From JACCZX01 sp963807155 (lineage in GTDB: Bacteria; Pseudomonadota; Gammaproteobacteria; Burkholderiales; Burkholderiaceae_F), in the NCBI GenBank assembly GCA_963807155.1, contig CAWEAZ010000008.1:53824-117823 (forward strand): DNA of 64,000 nt. Reading direction: 5' to 3'. Shown here piece after piece: positions 37,122 through 46,821 of the stretch (position 1 is the stretch's first letter; each line of letters begins with the position of its first letter). A program made the translations under genes and the position numbers. Under the pieces are notes generated by a model, which worked only from the letters and a program-made list of their open reading frames with translations, was not told the origin of the DNA and searched no databases.

Positions 37122-39288
37122 ATGCGGCGCGTGCCGATGATTCTCCAAAGCGAAGCGCCCGAGTGCGGCATCGCGTGCGTCGCGATGATCGCCAGTTACC
37201 ACGGTTTCCGCACTGATCTGGGCGGCATGCGCATGCGCCTCGCGCCTTCGATGAAGGGCGTCACGCTGAAGCACATCAGCTCGATCGCCGAAGTGATGGG
37301 GATGGCCGCGCGCGGCGTCAAGGTCGCGCTCGAATCGCTGTCGCAGCTGAAGCTGCCGGCGATCCTTCACTGGGACATGAACCATTTCGTCGTGTTGACG
37401 CACGTGAACGGCGACACGATCACGGTCAACGATCCCGCGCGCGGGCGGCGCGTGCTGAAGATCGCCGAAGCGTCGGATCATTACACCGGCGTGGCGATGG
37501 AGATGACGCCCGCGCCCGGGTTCAAGAAGCGCGACGAGCGCGAGCAGATCAGCGCGTGGCAATTGGTACGCACCGCGACCGGGTTGAAGGGCGCGATCAC
37601 GCAGGTGCTGCTGCTGTCGCTGGTGCTGGAAGTGCTCGCGATCGCCACGCCGTTCTTCCTGCAGCTGGTGGTCGATCGCGTTGTCGTCGGGCGCGACCGC
37701 GACCTGCTGGCGGTGCTCGGCATCGGCTTCGCGCTGCTCGCAGTGATGATCGCGGTCGTCACCGGGCTTGCGCGCCTGGCTCGGCGTGTACATCAGCACG
37801 CGGCTGAACCTGCAGCTGCTCGACACGCTGTTCGCCCGGCTGCTGCGTCTGCCGCTCGCGTGGTTTGAAAAGCGCCACATCGGCGACATCGTGTCGCGCT
37901 TCCGCGTCGGTGGATGCGATCCAGCGCACGTTGACGCTGACCTTTCTCGAAACGTTGATGGACGGCGTGATGGTGCTGGTCACGCTTGGCGGTGATGCTC
38001 TGGTACAGCCCGCACGTTGACCTTGATCGTGGTGATCGCCGCGGTTTGCTACGGCCTGCTGCGCTGGACGATGTACGGGCCGCAGCGGCGCGCAACCGAC
38101 GAGCGCATCGTGCACGAGGCGAAAGCGGCCACTCACTTCATCGAAACGCTGCGCGGGATGATGGCGATCAAGCTGAACCTGCGCGAGTCCGAGCGCCGCT
38201 CCGCCTACCTGAACCATGTCGTCGATCAGACCAACGCCGACGTGCGCGTGCAAAACCTGGCGCTGTTACAGCGCGCGGGCAACGTGCTGGTGTTCGGGAT
38301 CGAGAACGTGCTCGTGATCTGGCTCGGCGCCTACGCCGTGCTCGACAACCAGTTATCGGTCGGAATGCTGTTCGCGTTCCTGCTCTTCAAGCTGCTGTTC
38401 ATCACGCGCGTCAACAACCTGGTCGACAAGACGATCGAGTTCCGCATGCTCGATCTGCACGCCGACCGCGTCGCCGACATTGCGCTGGCCGAGCCCGAAG
38501 GGGGTCCGTCCGAGTTGCCGGCAGTCGCGCGCGCGGATGCGCCATCAGCGCCCTTCGTGTTGCAGGGGCGCGACATCGGATTCGCCTACGGCATCGAAGG
38601 GTTCGTGTTTCGAGGCGTCGACTTTGCCGCCAAGCCCGGCGAGATGGTCGCGATCGTCGGTCCGAGCGGCGCCGGAAAGACCACGCTAGTCAAGGTGTTG
38701 GCGGGCTTGCTCGACCGGACCGAGGGGTCGCTGACAGCCGCGGGCCGTGACGTCCGCGACTGGGACAAGGCTGTCTACCGCGGCCGAATCGGGGTCGTCA
38801 TGCAGGACGACCACCTGTTCGTCGGCACGATCGAAGACAACATCAGCTTCTTTGACCCGCAACACGATGCGCAGCGGGTCCAGGACTGCGCCCGGCTGGC
38901 GATGGTCGATCAGGAAATCGACGCCATGCCGATGCAGTTCAATACGATCGTTGGCAGCCTGGGCATGGCGCTATCGGGCGGCCAGCGCAGCCGCGTCCTG
39001 CTGGCCCGCGCCCTATATCGCCGACCGCAGATACTTTTCCTGGACGAGACGTTCGATCAGCTCGATCTGGCGAAGGAACGAGCGATTACCGATGGGTTGC
39101 GGAAGACGGGGATCGGACTGGTGATCGTCAGCCACCGCCCGGAGACAGTCGGGGCGGTGGATCGGATCGTGAGGCTGGGCGAGGTCTGCCAGCAGCGTCA
39201 GCCAGCTGCGCGGCGTAGGCACAAAAGAACCGGACAGCCCCGTCAGGGCCGTCCGGTCAAGCTCGTAGAGCAAAAACTGAGCGTGTAG
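37122..39288 (+). CDS. peptidase-containing ABC exporter (C39 PCAT), frame-shifted
   Basis: A bacteriocin-type transporter of about 720 residues. The N-terminal C39 peptidase is intact: Q9 and C15 in LQSEAPECGIACVAM, H88 in MNHFVVL and D104 in VNDPARG. It cleaves substrates after a Gly-Gly leader. The membrane domain follows but needs shifts near 37768, 37908, 37992 and 38018 to read through (LRAWLGVYISTRLNLQLL, then LTLTFLETLMDGVMVLVT). The ATPase domain has GPSGAGKTT, LSGGQRSRVLLARAL and ILFLDETFDQLD; the last has T-F where most ABC proteins have P-T. GGAGGAG precedes the ATG. The last 30 codons overlap the terminator of the opposite peptide gene, so the true stop may be a little earlier. 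Confidence 0.85.
39221..39257 (-). terminator. rho-independent terminator of the GG-peptide gene
   Basis: Arms ACCGGAC (39229-39235) and GTCCGGT (39251-39257) pair perfectly; inside them GCCC and GGGC add four more pairs across one mismatch, with a CGTCA loop. On the minus strand the hairpin is followed by TTCTTTTGT. The plus strand has no T-run after it. It therefore ends transcription from the peptide gene, 79 bases past that gene's stop. Confidence 0.75.
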
Positions 39289-39335
39289 TTTGGATTGTAC
39301 TTGCTAGCCAAGGTGCTGTCATCAAGTAGCAGACG

Positions 39336-39455
39336 CTACAGAACGCTGCCGCCACCGCCTACCATGTCCAGTTCGGCCAAAGACAATTCAAAGTCGTGCT
39401 CCTCTATGGTTTCAACAACGATTTCTTCAGCAACGGCAGATTCGATCTTGTTCAT
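39336..39455 (-). CDS. double-glycine leader micro-peptide
   Basis: A 39-codon gene. The ATG at 39455 is preceded by AGAGGGATCAA, a strong ribosome-binding site. The leader is acidic (11 Asp/Glu in 32 residues) and ends ELSLAELDMVGGG. This matches the class consensus LSxxELxxVxGG at every position: L24, S25, E28, L29, V32, G34, G35 at -12, -11, -8, -7, -4, -2 and -1. Cleavage after G35 would leave only GSVL. The gene is antisense to, and 47 bases beyond, a C39 exporter with its HlyD adaptor, and has its own terminator. Processing and export by that exporter is inferred. An indel in the last codons could lengthen the product: a missing base would give an ending of about SVASAT. Confidence 0.75.
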   Translation of the reverse strand: MNKIESAVAEEIVVETIEEHDFELSLAELDMVGGGGSVL

Positions 39456-39636
39456 TTGATCCCTCTACGAGTAGTTGATTGTTCGGTTGTGAGCCGAGTC
39501 TTTGCTCGAGCGTGAGCGTATGCTTGGATCGCAAGAGAAGACTGGGAAATAGCCCGCATTTGGTCGCTTTCACCAATGGCCATACCCATGCGCGAGCGAT
39601 CACACTCCGGCAATCCATTGTTCCGCTGAGCTGCGG

Positions 39637-41516
39637 ATGGCTGAGCACGCCCACGAAGAATTAGAAGTACTAGAGCGCGAAATAAAGGCGAACCTCGCGT
39701 CGCCGCGCGCTGAAACGGTCGCTGTTCCTGAAGCGACGCGCTCAAGCGCCTGCGCTCGATTCCGTTCACGTGTCGATCCAAAACGGCGAGTCAATTGTCT
39801 CATTGACATCGCTTCGCAGTTTTATCACCAAGGACAAAACACGTTTGAGTGGCGTTGAACCGGCGGCGCTGGCCGTGATGTTGGCGCGAGATGCACGCGA
39901 TGAGCGCGCCTCTTACGAGGAAAGCGCTCACAGTACAGGCGGTCATTCTTTATTCCACAAACAATCCTGGCGATGCACTGACGGCACTGTCCGAAGCGCT
40001 GGAAATTGCGGAAGCGAGTCGACGATCAAATCGGCAAAGTCGCTGTTTGGATCAATCTCGGGACAGCGTTTTATGAAGCCGCGCTGTATGCGGATGCTCG
40101 AGACTGTGGTGAGCGAGCAACTCGCTTAGCTACAGGATCAGCCGCAACTTGCGATCTCTGAAGGCAGTAGCGCTTGCAAACGTTGCGCATTGCTGCTTGC
40201 ACATGCAGGAGTACGAAGCAGGGCTGGACAGCATTCGAGATGCGATTGGTCTCAGACACGCTCCTGAAACACCCGCGAAGATGCTGCAAGCGTGTTTTCG
40301 CGGAAGGAACATACACGCGGTTGCTGCTTGCGCTAGGGAAGAGTCGCGGAAGCGTCCGAGCGGGCGCAAATAGCCAAAGAGTTGGCGACCAGGGCGAAGT
40401 CGGTGCGCGCTGACATTTCGGCCGCGTGCTCTGAAGGGCTGGTCGAGGTGTACTCAGGCTTGGGCGATGTCGGTTTGTCGCGGGGAATGGCGGCCCTTGA
40501 AAAGGCACGAGCCGTTAAGCCCTCGTTGCGCGAAACATTGCTTGCGCTTAGTCCAAGCGCACGAGAAAGCGGGTCGACCCGAGCGCGCGTTGGCGTTGCA
40601 CCGTGAACTGACGCTGCACATTCGCAAAGCGCAACACGACAGCATTGTTCGCCATCAGGAACTTGCACTTGCAGCAAATTGAAGCTGCGCAGATCAGTTT
40701 CCCGAACATCTGCTTGACAGACAAGGAAGCTGAACTCAGCGACAAGATCGCCGCGCAAACTGCCGGCACTAAGACAAGGCGATCTTGCTTGAGCAGATCG
40801 CGTTCACTGCCGAGATGCGAGACGACCCAACCGGCGAGCATTGCTATCGCGTCGCGAAACTTTCTTCGCTGCTAGCGAAGGCGCTCGGCCAATCGGATGA
40901 TGCGTGCGAAACGATTGATCTTGCCGCGCGTCTGCACGACATCGGCAAGGTCGGCATTCCGGATTCGCTGATGCAGAAGCCTCAACCCTTGTCCGAAGGA
41001 GAGCGACAAATTCTGCAAACGCACGCCGCAACGGGTGCGGATTTGCTTGTCAAAAACGAAGGTCTCGTACAGCGAACTTGCGAGCGACATTGCCAGGCAT
41101 CATCATGAAAGATGGGATGGAAACGGCTATCCCGAAGGCATTTCTGGCTCTGCGATTCCATCTGGCCGGCTCGAATCGTCTGCCTGTGCGACTCCTACGA
41201 CGCACTGACGCACGAAAAGGCATATCGCCGCGCGTTTACCAGCGATGAGGCGATCAGCGAGATTCTTCGGCTGCGCGAACTGCAGTTCGACCCGCACCTG
41301 GTCGACCTTTTCGTCCCGATGGTGATGAGCTTGCGAGGCGAGCACGACGATCTGGACGAATTCCTCGGCGCGGCGGCCCGCCAAACCGCCCTCAATGCCG
41401 CCCGCCTCAAGATCGCCGAGTCCTTGGCCAAGCCGATCGAAGGCTTGGAGCAGAATCTGCCGCCGCCAACCATTGAGCGCCGGATGGTTCGGCGCACTTT
41501 GCCGAAGCTGCGCTAG
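39637..41516 (+). CDS. TPR-repeat HD-GYP domain protein, multiply frame-shifted
   Basis: Bridged, this is a cytoplasmic protein of about 626 residues. Residues 1 to about 330 are helical repeats of TPR type, for example VAVWINLGTAFYEAALYADA, VALANVAHCCLHMQEYEAGL and AHEKAGRPERALALHRELTL. A linker helix then leads to an HD-GYP domain: LHDIGKVGIPDSL (HD pair), HHHERWDGNGYPEG (GYP motif) and ARIVCLCDSYDALTHEKAY. HD-GYP proteins hydrolyse c-di-GMP. Shifts occur near 39845, 40010, 40135, 40335, 40555, 40680, 40770, 41075 and 41165, the densest cluster in the window, so real decay is possible. All HD-GYP metal ligands seen survive. It follows the GG-peptide gene and is divergent from it. Confidence 0.65.
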
Positions 41517-41538
41517 TTTTCATCCGGCCGCGCCAAGG

Positions 41539-42231
41539 TCACTCCGCCAGCGCTGCCACCCCGCGCGCCCGCAACTCGCACGCGGGGCACGTTCCACATC
41601 CGACACCCCAGTCATGCCGGGTGTCTCGATCGCCGAGGTAGCAGGTGTGGGTTTCCTCGCGGATGAGCTCCACCAGCGGCTCACCGCCCAACTCGTGCGC
41701 GAGCTTCCACGTCTGCGCCTTGTCCAGCCACATCAGCGGCGTCTCGATCGTGAAGCGCTGGTCCATGCCCAGCGACAGAGCGACCTGCATGGCCTTGAGC
41801 GTGTCGTCGCGGCAGTCCGGGTAGCCCGAGTAATCGGTTTCGCACATGCCTCCGACCAGCACACGTAGGTCTCGTCGGTAGGCGACCGCGGCCGCGTAGA
41901 CGAAAAACAACAGGTTGCGCCCTGGGACGAACGTGTTGGGCAAGCCGCTGGCGCTCATTCGAATCTCGGCCGCCTGGGTCAGCGCGGTGTCGGACAACTG
42001 CGCCAGCTCGCGCATCGTGACCAAGTGATCATCGCCGAGGCGCTCGGCCCAATTCGGGAAGCGCTCGCGGAACAGATCAAGGATGCGCGGGCGGACGGTC
42101 AGCTCCACCGCGTGCCGCTGACCGTAATCGAACCCGATCGTCTCGACGTGCGGGTAGCGCTGCAGCGCCCACGCCAGGCAGGTGGCCGAATCCTGCCCGC
42201 CGGAGAACAGCACTAGTGCTTTGGAATGCAT
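41539..42231 (-). CDS. queC: 7-cyano-7-deazaguanine synthase
   Basis: A 230-residue ATP-dependent enzyme that converts 7-carboxy-7-deazaguanine to preQ0 on the queuosine pathway. The PP-loop is LFSGGQDSATCLAWAL; GFDYGQRHAVEL and PGRNLLFFVYAAA are family blocks, and the C-terminal zinc site is HTCYLG with CGTCPACELRARG. It is full length and intact. Other que genes are not in the window. The start overlaps the AtaL-like gene by 19 bases, so they form one transcription unit. Confidence 0.95.
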   Translation of the reverse strand: MHSKALVLFSGGQDSATCLAWALQRYPHVETIGFDYGQRHAVELTVRPRILDLFRERFPNWAERLGDDHLVTMRELAQLSDTALTQAAEIRMSASGLPNTFVPGRNLLFFVYAAAVAYRRDLRVLVGGMCETDYSGYPDCRDDTLKAMQVALSLGMDQRFTIETPLMWLDKAQTWKLAHELGGEPLVELIREETHTCYLGDRDTRHDWGVGCGTCPACELRARGVAALAE

Positions 42232-42735
42232 GCCAGACGGCGCGCGGCCGAGTCGTCCAGCCAGCCTTCTTCCGCCAGTGAGCGGATGCGCGCCACCGTG
42301 TCGCGGTCCGCGCGCTCGTAGGCCTGCCTCCGCAGCGCGGTGGTGACCTCGTCGAGCTCGCCTTTCCCGGACGTTTCGTCGGACTCATATAAGAAGCGCA
42401 GAAACAGCAGCTCCGGCTGCGGCTCTTCGATTTCGATGCTCATGCGGCTGGCCGGCCAGGTCGGTCCGGCGCACGTGTGAATTTCGCTGCGACGCTGCGG
42501 CATGCAGGCGAACGCGATCCTCGACCTTGAACGTTCCGAAATCCAGCGTTCGAACCAGCTCGACCTCGTCGCCGACGTTTTGTCGCGAATGAATCGTGGC
42601 GACCTCGAGCCCGAGCACGAATTGCGTCGGGTCTTCTGCCCGCAACACCAGGCCGCGCCACAGTTGCTCGCGCGTCAAGGTGTCGAGCAAAGGCATCAAC
42701 GGGTCGTTGATCTGTATCAGGTGTTCGAACCGCAC
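42213..42735 (-). CDS. AtaL-like SRPBCC family protein (DUF1857), one frameshift
   Basis: A protein of about 173 residues when a shift near 42500 is bridged. The first part (RFEHLIQINDPLMPLLDTLTR, EQLWRGLVLRAEDPTQF) is the DUF1857 signature; the second (RSEIHTCAGPTWPASRMSIEIEEP, LLFLRFLYESDE and a C-terminal helix) completes the START/SRPBCC-like fold that binds a hydrophobic ligand. It ends DDSAARRLACIPKH inside the queC start. Function is unknown for the family. Confidence 0.7.
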
Positions 42736-42828
42736 GGGTCAATTCTGCCCGAGGCCGGAACGCCGCTAACCCCTTTTGCGCCGGGCGGTCGTTTCAGTAT
42801 CTCCATCTACGGACTTTGGAGAGTTTCC

Positions 42829-43682
42829 ATGTTGATCAGAACGTTGGCCGCGGCGGCATCCGTCCTGGCCTTGAGTGCTTGTTCCACCCCCGCCGCCGCG
42901 ATCGGTTCGATGGTCGACATCAACGTGATCGATCGCGTCACCGGCGAAACGCTGCCCATGTACTGGCACGACGGCCGCTGGTGGGTGCCCGGCAAGCCTG
43001 GGAATCGCTATGCCGTCTCACTGACCAATCGCAGCGGCGGCCGTACGCTGAATGTAATTTCCGTCGACGGTGTCAACGTCGTTTCGGGCGAAACCGCCGC
43101 GCACGATCAGACCGGATACGTGCTGAACAGTGGGCAGTTCGCGCAGATCACCGGCTGGCGCAAGAACCTGGCGCGCGTTGCCGCGTTTGAATTCACCGCG
43201 CTGCCGAATTCGTACGCGGCGCGCACCGGCCGGCCGGACAACGTCGGTGTAATCGGTGTCGCTGTGTTCCGAGAGAAGGTGCGTTATGTGCCGCCGCCCG
43301 AGCACCTGCGTCACCGCCCTGTCGCGTTCGAAGTCGGAAGCGCCGATGGACGCGGCGACCGAAGGCGCCGCTGCGCATGGGCAGGCGAGCCCTTCCGCCT
43401 CGAATGAGGCTTACTGCGGAGAGCGACCGTGCAGAGCGCAGAGACCAGCAGCAGCAGCGTTTAGGCACCGGACACGGCCGCAGCGAATACGCGCCGACGC
43501 AGCACGTGGCATTCGAACGCGCGCAGTCGATTCCCGACGAGCTGATCACGATTCACTACGACAGTCGCGACAATTTGATTGCGATGGGCGCGATTCCCCA
43601 ACCTAGAGTGCGACACGGCCGCGCGCCGGATCCGTTCCCGGGCCCTGTTGGCTTTGTTCCGGATCCGCCGCGCCGCTGGTAG
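42829..43682 (+). CDS. lipoprotein of unknown function, frame-shifted
   Basis: A signal peptide with a lipobox (LAAAASVLALSAC, Cys18) starts at 42829, after GGAGAG. The N-terminal domain of about 140 residues contains GETLPMYWHDGRWWVPGKPGNRYAV and GQFAQITGWRKNLARVAAFEF and ends near VPPPEHLRHRP. Shifts around 43340-43400 lead to a second segment, HVAFERAQSIPDELITIHYD, that ends in VGFVPDPPRRW. I do not recognise a named family. It is directly upstream of an ECF sigma gene, and similar lipoproteins often sit beside such regulators. Confidence 0.65.
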
Positions 43683-43734
43683 TTCACTGGAGTGTTGTTC
43701 GTGGCGCGGATGTTCGGAGGCACAATGCCGCGCG

Positions 43735-44308
43735 ATGAGCAGCGACGAGGATCTGCTGGCGGCCTATGCCGCGGGAGATGCGCGCGCTTTTGCCGAGTTA
43801 TATGAGCGGCACGAGCGCGCCATTTATCGCTTCTTTCTGCGGCAGGGAACTGCAGCTGCGACGGCCGATGATCTGTTGCAGGAAACCTGGCTCGCAGTGG
43901 TGCGGAACGCGGCGAGCTTTGAGCCACGCGCCAAGTTCACCACGTGGCTGTACACGGTGGCGCGCAGCAAAATGATCGATCATTGGCGCGCGCGTGACGA
44001 TGCGGTATCGCTGGCTTACTTTGCCGGTGATGCCGCGAATGACGGTGACGAGGCGGTGCTCGACATCCCGGGGAGCGATGCGCAGCGGCCGGATCATCAA
44101 GTGATGGCGCGAGCCGAGGCGCGCGCGTTTTTGGATGCGGTGGAAGCGTTGCCGCCGGCCCAGCGGGAGGCATTCCTGCTGCAAGCAGAAGGCGGCTTGT
44201 CGCTCGATGAAATCGCCGCTGCCACCGGCGCGGCGCATGAAACGGTCAAGAGCCGACTTGCGCTATGCGATGAGCAAGCTGCGCTCGGCAATGGAGGCAT
44301 GGCAGTGA
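43735..44308 (+). CDS. ECF-type RNA polymerase sigma factor, one frameshift
   Basis: A sigma-70 family factor of about 190 residues. Region 2 is DDLLQETWLAVVRNAASF then KFTTWLYTVARSKMIDHWR; region 4 is ALPPAQREAFLLQAEGGLSL then AAATGAAHETVKSRL. One extra base near 44258 puts the expected end (YAMSKLRSAMEAWQ) in another frame, with its stop at 44308. It would direct polymerase to a small regulon, held in check by the product of the next gene. The starts and stops are 2 bases apart. Confidence 0.8.
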
Positions 44309-44310
44309 CT

Positions 44311-45333
44311 ATGGACCGCGATAAAGGCGGTGACGATTCGGCAATGAACGGTGCACAGCGCGAGCTAACCGATCGCTACCGACAAGCGAGTGCCGAGTTG
44401 GGCGAACGCCCGTCGGCATCCGTGCGCGCGTCGATATTGGCGGCTGCGGCGCGTGAAGTCGGAGCAAAGCCGGTCGACTGCCGCTACGCCGTACCGCGCT
44501 CGTCCGCGTTGGCCGCTCGCTGCCGCTGCGGCGGTGATGCTGTCAACGCTCGCTGTGATGCTGGCGATCCGCACGAACGAGGAGATGCCGCAGTTCACTG
44601 AGGGGCCTACCCCCTCGCCCGTCCGCAGCGGTGCCGACAACGTCGCGCCGCCCGCCGCCGCTCCACCGGCGGCTCCAATGGCAGAGAAGGCGCCTGCCCA
44701 GCGCTCAGCTAAGGATCAATCGGCACTTGAGAGCCAGCCCGCGGCACAAGCCGCCGCTCGTGCACCGGCGGCCCCGATGGTCGAAAAGTCGATCAGCAAC
44801 AGCGACACAAAGGATGCACAAGCAGTCGAGCGCCCGCTCGCACAAACACAAGAGCGTTCACTCGGCCGCCTGAAGAAAGATTCGGAGGGGGTCGCACAAG
44901 CGCCGCGCGAAGTGAGCCCTCCGGTGGTCACCGAAGCACCCGCCACCATGGGTGCCAAAGAAGAAGACAGGGCGCGGCAGAACGTGCCCGCTGCATCACC
45001 TGCGGTGCCGGCACCCGAGCCAGCGGCGAGCCCGAAACTGCGGGCCGAGCAGGGCGCCGTCGCAGGCGCCGCCGCGCCAGCACCCCCATGGATCAAGCCA
45101 GCAGCGGCGCACGACGCGATGCAGCGAAGCCCGCCGCGACGGCGCCGTTGTCAGCCGCGCAGAGCGAGCGCAAGCAGGTTGAGGAGTCGGCCGCGATGTG
45201 GCTCGAGCGCATCATCAAGTTACGGCGTGAAGGCCGTCACGATGAGGCGGATGCGGAGCTGAAACGTTTTCGCGAGCGCTATCCACAAGTGCAACCGCCA
45301 GCGGAAGCGTTGTTGCCAGCGGGGACGCGTTAG
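44311..45333 (+). CDS. putative anti-sigma factor with single membrane helix, frame-shifted
   Basis: About 340 residues. The N-terminal 60 residues (GGDDSAMNGAQRELTDRYRQAS, PSASVRASILAAAAREVG) look like the cytoplasmic part of an anti-sigma factor, followed by one membrane helix (WPLAAAAAVMLSTLAVMLAI) in a frame reached by a shift near 44480. Then comes a long Ala/Pro/Glu-rich periplasmic linker, and after a second shift near 45110 a C-terminal domain, WLERIIKLRREGRHDEADAE, typical of the family. Pairing with the upstream sigma factor is inferred from position and topology. Its 3' end overlaps the opposite nuclease gene by 119 bases. Confidence 0.7.
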
Positions 45334-46756
45334 ACGCGAGTTCGATCGTCGCGAGCGACCACGGCGAGCGAGCGGACAACGCCTGCACGGCCAACCGTGC
45401 GGAATCGGCTTCGAACACGCGCGGTGCGCTGCACGCGAGATCGAACGCGGCGTTCAATGACTTGACCGTGCCGAGCCAACACCATTGGTCGAACACGTGC
45501 CAATGTTCTTGAAAGCGCTCTGCGTTTCGCTCGACGAGCGCGATCGCATTCGCATGCGGCCAGTGAGGCAATAGCCACGACTGCAGCAGTTCTTTAACGC
45601 GAGCAGTGTGTTCATCGCGAGCCTCTAGACCGACGCACGCGCCATTGCAGCGCCGCAGCTGATAGTTGAAGCAAGGCGCGCCGTCGCTCGCCGCTGTGCG
45701 GCGCCCTTCGAGCCCGATCGCTTTCAGGCAAATGCGATGCTCGGCGGCGAGCTGAGTCATCCAGCGCCGTACCGATGCGCGCGACCCGAACGGACCGTAG
45801 CAGCGGCCGAGCTGCGCAAACTCGAACTCGCTTGCGCGCGTCAGTTGAATGCGGCCCTCGTCATCAAAGCCTAGAAAGACCTGATTCAGCTTTCGCCGCG
45901 AAGCCACGTTGTGTGCCGGCAGCTGAGTCTTGATCAACTCGGATTCGCGCAACAGCGCGCCGAATTCGCCTGCCGTTTCTTCCCATTCCAGCCGATGAAT
46001 TTCCTGCGATAGCCGCTGCTCGCGTGGTGCGCGATATTCGGAGTTGAAGTGCCCAGCGACGCGTGCGCGCAAGTCGATGCTCTTGCCGATGTAGATCGGA
46101 TGCTCGTTCAAGCCATAGAACAGATAAACACCCGGAGCGTGCGGCAGAGCGTCGATCGCATCCGGCGGCAAGTTCGGCGGCAACGCCGGCCGACGCAATA
46201 AAGCGTGCACCGCGAATTCGATCTCTGCGGGCGGATGCCGGGTTGAAAGGCGTTGCAGTAATCGCCATAGCACGCGCGCATCGCCGAGCGCACGGTGCCT
46301 TGGCTCGCCGTCGAGGTTGAAGCGCGCGATGATCGCGTCGAGGGTGTGCGGCGACCGATCCGGGTACAGATAGCGACTGAGCCGCACGGTGCATAGGGTC
46401 TTGGCGTTGAACGCCAGGCCGGCGCGACGAAATTCGGCGCGCAGGAAGCCGTAATCGAAACGCGCGTTGTGCGCGACAAAGATTGCGCCTTCGAGCCGAT
46501 CAAACACTAGTTGCGCGATTTCTGCGAACGGCGGTGCCGCGCGCACCATCTCGTTGGTAATACCGGTGAGCCACTGGATCTCGGCCGGAATCGGCACCCC
46601 CGGATTGACCAGCGTCGACCATTCGTCGACGCGTACATCGTCGCCGTCAAAGTCGACGCGCACGATGCCCACTTCGGTCACATGCTCGCGCGCGGGGCTC
46701 CCGCCGGTCGTTTCGACATCAACAAAAGCCAGCCGTGGTCCGAGCGCGGGAAACAT
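45215..46756 (-). CDS. DnaQ-like exonuclease fused to UvrC/Cho-type GIY-YIG nuclease
   Basis: About 513 residues. The N-terminal DEDDh exonuclease shows LAFVDVETTGGSPA (catalytic Asp and Glu), AIFVAHNARFDYGFL and HRALGDARVLWRLL. The second half has the GIY-YIG domain HAPGVYLFYGLNEHPIYIGK, then SIDLRARVAGHFNSE with its Arg and Glu. This pairing is known from proteins annotated as exonuclease/Cho-like excinucleases involved in nucleotide excision repair. The ATG at 46756 was preferred to a TTG four codons upstream. The last 40 residues overlap the opposite anti-sigma gene, and the true stop may be earlier. Confidence 0.85.
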   Translation of the reverse strand: MFPALGPRLAFVDVETTGGSPAREHVTEVGIVRVDFDGDDVRVDEWSTLVNPGVPIPAEIQWLTGITNEMVRAAPPFAEIAQLVFDRLEGAIFVAHNARFDYGFLRAEFRRAGLAFNAKTLCTVRLSRYLYPDRSPHTLDAIIARFNLDGEPRHRALGDARVLWRLLQRLSTRHPPAEIEFAVHALLRRPALPPNLPPDAIDALPHAPGVYLFYGLNEHPIYIGKSIDLRARVAGHFNSEYRAPREQRLSQEIHRLEWEETAGEFGALLRESELIKTQLPAHNVASRRKLNQVFLGFDDEGRIQLTRASEFEFAQLGRCYGPFGSRASVRRWMTQLAAEHRICLKAIGLEGRRTAASDGAPCFNYQLRRCNGACVGLEARDEHTARVKELLQSWLLPHWPHANAIALVERNAERFQEHWHVFDQWCWLGTVKSLNAAFDLACSAPRVFEADSARLAVQALSARSPWSLATIELASNASPLATTLPLAVALVDSARENVSAPHPPHRDGLHAVT

Positions 46757-46821
46757 TGCCCACAATTATCGGTCACCCAAGAAGGGCATACTGTTGAAAA
46801 AAGCGAGCTGGAGAGACAGGC

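Noticed and set aside
39456..39636. A second GG-leader gene or a promoter in the spacer before the TPR-HD-GYP gene
   Set aside because: I scanned both strands for GG leaders and for -35/-10 pairs and saw none convincing.
42213..42443. Separate 76-codon gene beside queC
   Set aside because: Its sequence continues the AtaL-like fold of the upstream piece; one shift near 42500 splits a single gene.
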